Translations under genes and position numbers: made by a program
Shown here: piece after piece, positions 60,801-64,000 of the stretch
Numbering within the stretch: position 1 is the first letter of the stretch
Layout of the letters: each line of letters starts with the position of its first letter
The notes under the pieces: model-generated
What the model was told of the DNA's origin: nothing
What the model saw: only the letters and a program-made list of their open reading frames with translations
Databases searched by the model: none
NCBI RefSeq assembly: GCF_010977555.1
Contig: NZ_CP048815.1
Coordinates: 2,038,501-2,102,500 of the forward strand
Length of the DNA stretch: 64,000 nt
Reading direction: 5' to 3'
DNA from: Caulobacter rhizosphaerae
GTDB taxonomy: Bacteria; Pseudomonadota; Alphaproteobacteria; Caulobacterales; Caulobacteraceae

Positions 60801-63487
60801 CGCCGCCGGCCGCGGGCCCGCTCAACCTGGCCTATGTGATCTACACCTCCGGCTCGACCGGATCGCCCAAGGGCGTGGGGACCGTCCACCGCAACATCGC
60901 CCGGCTGGTGCTGGGCGCGGACTACGCCGATCTGGCGCGCGAGCGCACGCTGCTGCTGATCTCGCCGCTGACCTTCGATGCGGCCACCTTCGAGCTGTGG
61001 GGCGCGTTGCTGCACGGCGCTCGCCTGGTCCTCCAGCCGCCCGGCCCGATCGACATCGGCCAGTTGCGGCAGGTGATGACCACCCAGGGCGTGGACCTTC
61101 CCCTGTTGACCACGGGCCTGCTCCATCGGGTGGTTGAAGAGGACATCTCCATCCTGGGCGGCGTGCGCCAGGTCCTGACGGGCGGAGACGCGCTCTCGCC
61201 GTCGCACGCGCGCCAGATCGTGGAGGCCATCGGCCCTGGCCGGCTGATCAACGGCTATGGCCCCACCGAAGGCACCACCTACAGCACGGTCCATGCGGTG
61301 GGCGAGCTGACCACGGCGACGGTTCCGATCGGTCGTCCGATCGCCAACACGCAGGTTTACGTGCTGGACGGGGAGCTTGGCCTGGCGCCGATTGGGGTTG
61401 CGGGCGAGCTCTACATCGCCGGCGATGGGCTGGCGCGGGGTTATCTGGGGCGGCCTGGCCTGACGGCCGAGCGGTTCGTGGCCAACCCGTATGGCCCGGC
61501 CGGCTCGCGGCTCTACCGGACCGGCGACCTGGTGCGCTGGCGCCAGGGCGGTGAGCTGGAGTTCCTGGGGCGGCTGGACCACCAGGTCAAGGTGCGGGGC
61601 CACCGCATCGAGCTTGGCGAGGTGGAGGCGGTGCTGCTGGAGCAGCCCGGGGTGGCCCAGGCCGTGGCCGTGGTGCGCGAGGACGCGCCGGGGGACAAGC
61701 GGCTGGTGGCCTATGTGGTGGCCGAGGCCCAGGGGCTGAAGGCGGCCCACGCCCAGGCCTACGAGGAGGCGCGCGAGGAGAACGTCGAGCAGTGGGAGAC
61801 GCTGTTCGACGACGCCTACGGGGCCAGCGAGACGGCGGCCGCGCCCAGCTTCCGGGGCTGGAACAGCAGCTATACCGGGGCGGCGATCCCGTTGGAGCAG
61901 ATGCGCGAGTGGCGCGACCAGACCCTGGAGCGGATCCAGGACCTGGAGCCTGGGGCGATCCTGGAGATCGGCTGCGGGGTGGGGCTTTTGCTGGAGCACC
62001 TGGCGGCGGGCCGGGACTATACGGGCACGGACATCTCGGCCGCGGCCCTGGGCGGGCTGCAGCGGTGGCTGGACGAGCAGCCGGCGCTGTCGCACGTGCG
62101 GCTGCTGCGGCGCGAGGCCACCCAGTTCGAGGGCTGGGAGGCGGGGGCGTTCGACACGGTCGTGCTCAACTCGATCATCCAGTACTTCCCTGACGGGGAG
62201 TACCTGCTGTCGGTGCTGTCCCAGGCGCTGGATCTGGTGGGGCCGCAAGGCCAGGTGTTCGTGGGCGACGTTCGCCAGCTGGACCTGATCAAGGCGTTCC
62301 ACGCCTCGGTGCAGCTGGACAAGGCCCCGGCGGGGCTGAGCGTTGGGCGGCTCAAGGCGCGGGTGGCGCGGGCCATGGCCCAGGACAAGGAGCTGCTGGT
62401 GGCTCCGGGCTTCTTCGAGGCCGCGCGCGAGCAGCTGGGGGTGGGCCAGGTGCGGGCCCTGCTCAAGCGGGGGCGGTACGTCAACGAGCTGACGGGCTAT
62501 CGCTACGACGTGATCCTCAGCCGCCAGGAGCAGGCGCGCTACGCGGCCGTGGAGCTGGAAGGCGACGATCAGGCGCTGGAGCGGCTGGACGAGCAGCTGG
62601 CGCAGCATCGTCCGGCGCGGGTGCGGGTGCGCGGGGTGGCCAACCATCGCCTGGCCCAGGACGCGGCGGCCGCGCGGCTGATGGAGACGATGGAGGAGAA
62701 CGCCAGCGTGGCGCAGCTGCGCGAGGCGCTCAAGGCCCATCCGGCCCGAGGCCAGGACCCCGAGGCGTTCTGGGCGCTGGCCCAGGCGCGCGGTTACCAG
62801 GCGCAGATCAGCTGGAGCGGCGGCGGGGAGGGGCGGTTCGACGTGGAGCTGGTCGACCCGGGCCAGGTCCAGACGCCGCTGGACCTTCCGGCCGAGCCGG
62901 CCGGGGCGTGGAGCGAGCATGTCAACGACCCGCTGCTGGGCCAGCTGACCCAGCAGCTGGGGGCGCGGCTGCGCGAGGCGCTCAAGGCCAAGGTCCCCGA
63001 CTACATGACCCCCTCGGCGATCCTGGCCCTGGACCAGCTGCCGCTGACGGCCAACGGCAAGGTCGACCGCCAGGCGCTGCCCGCGCCCGAGGAGCGGCCC
63101 GAGCTGATCGGCGACTATGTCGTTCCCAGCACGCCCCTGGAGGAGGCGCTGGCGGCGATCTGGGCCGAGACCCTTCGGCTGGACCGGGTGGGGGCGCAGG
63201 ACAACTTCTTCGACCTGGGCGGCCACTCGCTGCTGGCCACCCAGGTGGTCTCGCGGGTGCGCGAGGCCCTGCAGGTGGAGCTGCCGGTGCGCGCCTTCTT
63301 CGAGGCCCCCACCGTGCGCCAGCTGGCCCAGAGGGTGGAGGTCGCCCAGAAGGAGCAGGCGAATTTGGCGACGGTTCAGCGTGAGACCATCGCCAAATCC
63401 CTTTCCGGCAAAGTCGCTCAGATGAGCGAGCAAGAACTTCGGGCTTTTCTCGAAATGCATGCACTCGGCGGGGAGCAACGCCTATGA
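45059..63487 (+). CDS. NRPS3: C-remnant/T plus four methylating modules
   Basis: A 6142-aa synthetase. Residues 1-180 resemble the N-terminal half of a C domain with the active-site motif destroyed. They are followed by a T domain with no A domain. Then come four C-A-nMT-T modules from residues 253, 1721, 3182 and 4644. Pockets predict Thr, an aliphatic residue, Ile/Val and an aliphatic residue, all N-methylated. The C-terminus after the last T (NLATVQRETIAKSLSGKV then QMSEQELRAFLEMHAL) is unique and helical, likely a docking tail to NRPS4, whose ATG overlaps the stop. ATG 45059 has GGAG 6 nt upstream; an in-frame TTG at 45041 lacks this. No thioesterase or epimerase. The N-terminal 550 nt are not part of the repeated module sequence. 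Confidence 0.95.
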   Translation: MPKLVGEAGQGLKTNAPPSLQQLSLSFRIGGNLEAEALEAIFANSVRLLLGGAVRARSLADVSSSGPRRRLTAARERREEFRLMTPSVAECQVIRLGPKDHLLVLSAPVGRSPDLLGLAEDLGGSIRRNCHAAGLKFGSFEIWQGSWTNPRVLSDEPDSGLLGNRAGRVSRKKAERALSDIWADILRLDRVGAQDNFFDLGGHSLLATQVVSRVREALQVELPVRAFFEAPTVRQLAQRVEVAQKEQEGLSRPPLTRQARPERLPLSFAQERLWFLEQLGVGTSYTMPNFLRLEGPLDVGALEASLGALVARHEPLRTRFAVRDGEPVQVIDPPGPFELTVRDLGGLEADAREAKAQALQQAEIERPFDLERGPLFRAELLRLGPQDHVLLMSMHHILSDGWSLLGIIPRELGALYEAFLEGRPSPLAPLEVQYADYALWQRQWLRDEALERQLAYWRERLAGAPPVLELPTDRPRPPVESFRGAALPFTLPGTLSEGVRELARREGVTPFMVFLAAFQVLVSRWSGQTDVVVGSAIAGRDRRELEPLVGFFVNTLALRTDLSGDPSFRTLLGRVKETTLGAYAHQDLPFEKLVAELAPERDLGRHPIFQTMVTFNNVPHEDLELRDLSWNQVGGRITTAKFDLELHLFERRGLGGVFDYSTDLYEASTIERLLEGLTCLLEGALGDPDQALSALPVLGGEQARRLAVEWNATASDYPRDRPVHALFSEQAGRAPQATALALGEATMSYGELEARSNQLAWHLKARGVGPEVVVGLCLERSFEMVVGLLAILKAGGAYLPLDPDYPAERLAFMLADAGAALTLSAGPLWSGLGLEGPAVLLDEEAQAIAARSDQAPPPAAGPLNLAYVIYTSGSTGSPKGVSVAHGNAAWLFGSLKDSVVCDDQDIWSVFHSFSFDFSVWELWGALTSGGRAVIVPFEISRSPSAFCDFLLENRVTILSQTPSAFLSFMKVDRSRLVRSQLRYVVFGGEALNIPQIRPWLDEASNAPVLINMYGITEGTVHVTFRPLRLADCERIGSRIGRPIANTQVYVLDGELGLAPIGVAGELYIAGDGLARGYLGRPGLTAERFVANPYGPAGSRLYRTGDLVRWRQGGDLEFLGRLDHQVKVRGHRIELGEVEAVLLEQPGVAQAVAVVREDAPGDKRLVAYVVAEAQGLKAAHAQAYEEAREENVEQWETLFDDAYGASETAAAPSFRGWNSSYTGAAIPLEQMREWRDQTLERIQDLEPGAILEIGCGVGLLLEHLAAGRDYTGTDISAAALGGLQRWLDEQPALSHVRLLRREATQFEGWEAGAFDTVVLNSIIQYFPDGEYLLSVLSQALDLVGPQGQVFVGDVRQLDLIKAFHASVQLDKAPAGLSVGRLKARVARAMAQDKELLVAPGFFEAAREQLGVGQVRALLKRGRYVNELTGYRYDVILSRQEQARYAAVELEGDDQALERLDEQLAQHRPARVRVRGVANHRLAQDAAAARLMETMEENASVAQLREALKAHPARGQDPEAFWALAQARGYQAQISWSGGGEGRFDVELVDPGQVQTPLDLPAEPAGAWSEHVNDPLLGQLTQQLGARLREALKAKVPDYMTPSAILALDQLPLTANGKVDRQALPAPEERPELIGDYVVPSTPLEEALAAIWAETLRLDRVGAQDNFFDLGGHSLLATQVVSRVREALQVELPVRAFFEAPTVRQLAQRVEVAQKEQEGLSRPPLTRQARPERLPLSFAQERLWFLEQLGVGTSYTMPNFLRLEGPLDVGALEASLGALVARHEPLRTRFAVRDGEPVQVIDPPGPFELTVRDLGGLEADAREAKAQALQQAEIERPFDLERGPLFRAELLRLGPQDHVLLMSMHHILSDGWSLLGIIPRELGALYEAFLEGRPSPLAPLEVQYADYALWQRQWLRDEALERQLAYWRERLAGAPPVLELPTDRPRPPVESFRGAALPFTLPGTLSEGVRELARREGVTPFMVFLAAFQVLVSRWSGQTDVVVGSAIAGRDRRELEPLVGFFVNTLALRTDLSGDPSFRTLLGRVKETTLGAYAHQDLPFEKLVAELAPERDLGRHPLVQVVVALHNVPSEALRLEGLQWRPTGGEHVTAKFDLTLHLFENDALWGFFEYATDLYEASTIERLLEGLTCLLEGALGDPDQALSALPVLGSEQARRLAVEWNATASDYPRDRPVHALFSEQAGRAPQATALALGEATMSYGELEARSNQLAWHLKARGVGPEVVVGLCLERSFEMVVGLLAILKAGGAYLPLDPDYPAERLAFMLADAGAALTLSAGPLWSGLGLEGPAVLLDEEAQAIAGRSDQAPPPAAGPLNLAYVIYTSGSTGSPKGVGTVHRNIARLVLGADYADLARERTLLLISPLTFDAATFELWGALLHGARLVLQPPGPIDIGQLRQVMTTQGVDLPLLTTGLLHRVVEEDISILGGVRQVLTGGDALSPSHARQIVEAIGPGRLINGYGPTEGTTYSTVHAVGELTTATVPIGRPIANTQVYVLDGELGLAPIGVAGELYIAGDGLARGYLGRPGLTAERFVANPYGPAGSRLYRTGDLVRWRQGGELEFLGRLDHQVKVRGHRIELGEVEAVLLEQPGVAQAVAVVREDAPGDKRLVAYVVAEAQGLKAAHAQAYEEAREENVEQWETLFDDAYGASETAAAPSFRGWNSSYTGAAIPLEQMREWRDQTLERIQDLEPGAILEIGCGVGLLLEHLAAGRDYTGTDISAAALGGLQRWLDEQPALSHVRLLRREATQFEGWEAGAFDTVVLNSIIQYFPDGEYLLSVLSQALDLVGPQGQVFVGDVRQLDLIKAFHASVQLDKAPAGLSVGRLKARVARAMAQDKELLVAPGFFEAAREQLGVGQVRALLKRGRYVNELTGYRYDVILSRQEQARYAAVELEGDDQALERLDEQLAQHRPARVRVRGVANHRLAQDAAAARLMETMEENASVAQLREALKAHPARGQDPEAFWALAQARGYQAQISWSGGGEGRFDVELVDPGQVQTPLDLPAEPAGAWSEHVNDPLLGQLTQQLGARLREALKAKVPDYMTPSAILALDQLPLTANGKVDRQALPAPEERPELIGDYVVPSTPLEEALAAIWAETLRLDRVGAQDNFFDLGGHSLLATQVVSRVREALQVELPVRAFFEAPTVRQLAQRVEVAQKEQEGLSRPPLTRQARPERLPLSFAQERLWFLEQLGVGTSYTMPNFLRLEGPLDVGALEASLGALVARHEPLRTRFAVRDGEPVQVIDPPGPFELTVRDLGGLEADAREAKAQALQQAEIERPFDLERGPLFRAELLRLGPQDHVLLMSMHHILSDGWSLLGIIPRELGALYEAFLEGRPSPLAPLEVQYADYALWQRQWLRDEALERQLAYWRERLAGAPPVLELPTDRPRPPVESFRGAALPFTLPGTLSEGVRELARREGVTPFMVFLAAFQVLVSRWSGQTDVVVGSAIAGRDRRELEPLVGFFVNTLALRTDLSGDPSFRTLLGRVKETTLGAYAHQDLPFEKLVAELAPERDLGRHPLVQVVVALHNVPHAPLSLPNLQLRQCGGEHDTAKFDLELHLFEGLGIDGFFEYATDLYEASTIERLLEGLTCLLEGALGDPDQALSALPVLGGEQARRLAVEWNATASDYPRDRPVHALFSEQAGRAPQATALALGEATMSYGELEARSNQLAWHLKARGVGPEVVVGLCLERSFEMVVGLLAILKAGGAYLPLDPDYPAERLAFMLDDAGAALTLSAGPLWSGLGLEGPAVLLDEEAQAIAARPDQAPPPAAGPLNLAYVIYTSGSTGSPKGAAVAHRAIARLVCDITYADLEADDRVGQLATLSFDAATFEIFAPLLRGAAVVIIPRNEALSPRGLAEALKRERVSVAFVTTALANLVARNTPDGFAGLRSLMFGGEAVDPDSVARILANGPPARLTHVYGPTEVTTFSTYYDVASVTTATVPIGRPIANTQVYVLDGELGLAPIGVAGELYIAGDGLARGYLGRPGLTAERFVANPYGPAGSRLYRTGDLVRWRQGGELEFLGRLDHQVKVRGHRIELGEVEAVLLEQPGVAQAVAVVREDAPGDKRLVAYVVAEAQGLKAAHAQAYEEAREENVEQWETLFDDAYGASETAAAPSFRGWNSSYTGAAIPLEQMREWRDQTLERIQDLEPGAILEIGCGVGLLLEHLAAGRDYTGTDISAAALGGLQRWLDEQPALSHVRLLRREATQFEGWEAGAFDTVVLNSIIQYFPDGEYLLSVLSQALDLVGPQGQVFVGDVRQLDLIKAFHASVQLDKAPAGLSVGRLKARVARAMAQDKELLVAPGFFEAAREQLGVGQVRALLKRGRYVNELTGYRYDVILSRQEQARYAAVELEGDDQALERLDEQLAQHRPARVRVRGVANHRLAQDAAAARLMETMEENASVAQLREALKAHPARGQDPEAFWALAQARGYQAQISWSGGGEGRFDVELVDPGQVQTPLDLPAEPAGAWSEHVNDPLLGQLTQQLGARLREALKAKVPDYMTPSAILALDQLPLTANGKVDRQALPAPEERPELIGDYVVPSTPLEEALAAIWAETLRLDRVGAQDNFFDLGGHSLLATQVVSRVREALQVELPVRAFFEAPTVRQLAQRVEVAQKEQEGLSRPPLTRQARPERLPLSFAQERLWFLEQLGVGTSYTMPNFLRLEGPLDVGALEASLGALVARHEPLRTRFAVRDGEPVQVIDPPGPFELTVRDLGGLEADAREAKAQALQQAEIERPFDLERGPLFRAELLRLGPQDHVLLMSMHHILSDGWSLLGIIPRELGALYEAFLEGRPSPLAPLEVQYADYALWQRQWLRDEALERQLAYWRERLAGAPPVLELPTDRPRPPVESFRGAALPFTLPGTLSEGVRELARREGVTPFMVFLAAFQVLVSRWSGQTDVVVGSAIAGRDRRELEPLVGFFVNTLALRTDLSGDPSFRTLLGRVKETTLGAYAHQDLPFEKLVAELAPERDLGRHPLVQVVVALHNVPEEGLRLEGLTLKRAGGEHVTAKFDLALHLFENDALWGFFEYATDLYEASTIERLLEGLTCLLEGALGDPDQALSALPVLGSEQARRLAVEWNATASDYPRDRPVHALFSEQAGRAPQATALALGEATMSYGELEARSNQLAWHLKARGVGPEVVVGLCLERSFEMVVGLLAILKAGGAYLPLDPDYPAERLRFMLDDAGAMVVVTTQAIADGLPAYGVLPVLLDEEAQAIAARPDQAPPPAAGPLNLAYVIYTSGSTGSPKGVGTVHRNIARLVLGADYADLARERTLLLISPLTFDAATFELWGALLHGARLVLQPPGPIDIGQLRQVMTTQGVDLPLLTTGLLHRVVEEDISILGGVRQVLTGGDALSPSHARQIVEAIGPGRLINGYGPTEGTTYSTVHAVGELTTATVPIGRPIANTQVYVLDGELGLAPIGVAGELYIAGDGLARGYLGRPGLTAERFVANPYGPAGSRLYRTGDLVRWRQGGELEFLGRLDHQVKVRGHRIELGEVEAVLLEQPGVAQAVAVVREDAPGDKRLVAYVVAEAQGLKAAHAQAYEEAREENVEQWETLFDDAYGASETAAAPSFRGWNSSYTGAAIPLEQMREWRDQTLERIQDLEPGAILEIGCGVGLLLEHLAAGRDYTGTDISAAALGGLQRWLDEQPALSHVRLLRREATQFEGWEAGAFDTVVLNSIIQYFPDGEYLLSVLSQALDLVGPQGQVFVGDVRQLDLIKAFHASVQLDKAPAGLSVGRLKARVARAMAQDKELLVAPGFFEAAREQLGVGQVRALLKRGRYVNELTGYRYDVILSRQEQARYAAVELEGDDQALERLDEQLAQHRPARVRVRGVANHRLAQDAAAARLMETMEENASVAQLREALKAHPARGQDPEAFWALAQARGYQAQISWSGGGEGRFDVELVDPGQVQTPLDLPAEPAGAWSEHVNDPLLGQLTQQLGARLREALKAKVPDYMTPSAILALDQLPLTANGKVDRQALPAPEERPELIGDYVVPSTPLEEALAAIWAETLRLDRVGAQDNFFDLGGHSLLATQVVSRVREALQVELPVRAFFEAPTVRQLAQRVEVAQKEQANLATVQRETIAKSLSGKVAQMSEQELRAFLEMHALGGEQRL
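45815..50218 (+). repeat. NRPS3 module 1: C-A(Thr)-nMT-T
   Basis: A 4404-nt unit. The pocket reads D F W S V G M V H K, close to the threonine code DFWNIGMVHK. The cassette (about 47701-48172) is visibly less GC-rich than its surroundings and has sharp edges. The C domain's last part is altered to HLFERRGLGGVFDYSTD. The nMT is present. Predicted residue: N-methyl-Thr, whose hydroxyl could form an ester or carry a sugar. Confidence 0.85.
50219..54601 (+). repeat. NRPS3 module 2: C-A(aliphatic)-nMT-T
   Basis: A 4383-nt unit matching NRPS2 module 3: post-C7 cassette HPLVQVVVALHNVPSEA, common A1-A2 patch, pocket DAFLLGGTYK and nMT. Predicted residue: an N-methylated branched aliphatic amino acid. 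Confidence 0.75.
54602..58987 (+). repeat. NRPS3 module 3: C-A(Ile/Val)-nMT-T
   Basis: A 4386-nt unit. The pocket reads D A F F M G V T F K, resembling isoleucine-type codes (DAFFxGxTFK). The cassette is about 56487-56940. The post-C7 cassette is shared with NRPS1 module 4. The A1-A2 patch is a hybrid (LAFMLDDAGAALTL) of the two other types in the window. Confidence 0.75.
58988..63360 (+). repeat. NRPS3 module 4: C-A(aliphatic)-nMT-T
   Basis: It matches NRPS2 module 2 in the post-C7 cassette (NVPEEG), the LRFMLDDAGAMVVV patch, the pocket DAFLLGGTYK and the nMT. Its T domain is followed by the NRPS3 C-terminal tail instead of another C domain. Confidence 0.75.
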
Positions 63488-64000
63488 GCGACGCGGATCA
63501 AATCAGCTTCGAGGCGCTGCAGACCCAGGTTTTGGCCCTCCTTGTCGATCAGGAGGTTCAACGCCGGAAAAGGCTCGAGAAGATCACGCGCCAGGCGCGT
63601 CCGGAGCGTCTGCCGCTGTCGTTCGCCCAGGAGCGACTTTGGTTCCTCGAGCAGCTTGGGGTGGGCACGTCCTACACCATGCCCAACTTCCTGCGGCTGG
63701 AAGGCCCGCTGGACGTGGGGGCGCTGGAGGCCAGCCTTGGGGCGCTGGTGGCGCGCCACGAGCCGTTGCGCACGCGCTTTGCGGTGCGGGACGGCGAGCC
63801 GGTGCAGGTGATCGACCCGCCTGGGCCGTTCGAGCTGACGGTCAGGGACCTTGGCGGGCTGGAGGCGGACGCGCGCGAGGCCAAGGCCCAGGCGCTGCAG
63901 CAGGCCGAGATCGAGCGGCCGTTCGACCTGGAGCGGGGACCGCTGTTCCGGGCCGAGCTGCTGCGGCTTGGTCCGCAGGACCACGTGCTGCTGATGAGCA
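63484..64000 (+). CDS. NRPS4, N-terminal part (cut by window edge)
   Basis: It starts at the ATG overlapping the NRPS3 stop (ATGA), so it is translationally coupled and probably the next protein in the line. The first 34 residues (MSDADQISFEALQTQVLALL and on) are a charged helical region that may dock to the NRPS3 tail. The common C-domain sequence begins at about 63586 (TRQARPERLPLSFAQERLWF). The visible 172 aa stop before the C-domain active site. Everything downstream, including any thioesterase, is outside the window. Confidence 0.9.
   Translation, partial: MSDADQISFEALQTQVLALLVDQEVQRRKRLEKITRQARPERLPLSFAQERLWFLEQLGVGTSYTMPNFLRLEGPLDVGALEASLGALVARHEPLRTRFAVRDGEPVQVIDPPGPFELTVRDLGGLEADAREAKAQALQQAEIERPFDLERGPLFRAELLRLGPQDHVLLMS

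Noticed and set aside
6539..63360. The large direct repeats as transposable elements or a CRISPR-like array
   Set aside because: Each repeat is a complete, in-frame NRPS module with conserved catalytic motifs; no transposase, terminal inverted repeats or spacer pattern.

Overview
The window is high-GC DNA from an alphaproteobacterium, most likely of the Caulobacterales type. The inference rests on a Ros/MucR-family regulator at 28743-29276, the codon use, and the layout; it is not a species assignment. Almost the whole window is one biosynthetic gene cluster for a large, heavily N-methylated nonribosomal peptide.

Left flank (1-6276): tailoring and accessory genes. There are two UGT-fold glycosyltransferases (one cut by the window edge) and a GT8-like glycosyltransferase. 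The rest are a small winged-helix regulator, a SAM-dependent methyltransferase, a serine-beta-lactamase-fold protein that has lost its catalytic motifs, and a free-standing carrier protein.

Core: NRPS1 (6359-28228, 7289 aa, six modules), NRPS2 (32439-44510, 4023 aa, three modules), NRPS3 (45059-63487, 6142 aa, a C-remnant plus T, then four modules) and the first 517 bases of NRPS4 (63484 onward), which overlaps NRPS3 by ATGA. Between NRPS1 and NRPS2 lie the MucR-type regulator, a small membrane protein, an Sfp-type phosphopantetheinyl transferase, a CmlA-like diiron beta-hydroxylase and a SnoaL/NTF2-like protein. An MbtH-like protein sits between NRPS2 and NRPS3 on the opposite strand, after a strong bidirectional terminator. 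The carrier domains would be primed by the transferase, the adenylation domains assisted by the MbtH-like protein, and beta-carbons possibly hydroxylated on the carrier by the CmlA-like enzyme. The glycosyltransferases could decorate the product.

The assembly line has 13 modules with a full C domain, 12 complete A domains and nine embedded N-methyltransferase domains. No epimerase and no thioesterase is seen in the window. Reading the specificity positions by eye gives NRPS1 = NMe-Val, NMe-Phe, Pro, NMe-Val, Pro, (A domain broken); NRPS2 = Pro-like, NMe-aliphatic, NMe-aliphatic; NRPS3 = (T only), NMe-Thr, NMe-aliphatic, NMe-Ile/Val, NMe-aliphatic.

The most striking property is that the modules look nearly identical at nucleotide level over kilobases, while short cassettes differ with sharp edges. 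These are the A-domain substrate-pocket core (A3 to just before A6), the stretch of the C domain after motif C7, and the presence or absence of the methyltransferase. This looks like module amplification plus subdomain swapping or gene conversion. Two A-less carrier modules, at the end of NRPS1 and the start of NRPS3, are further oddities.
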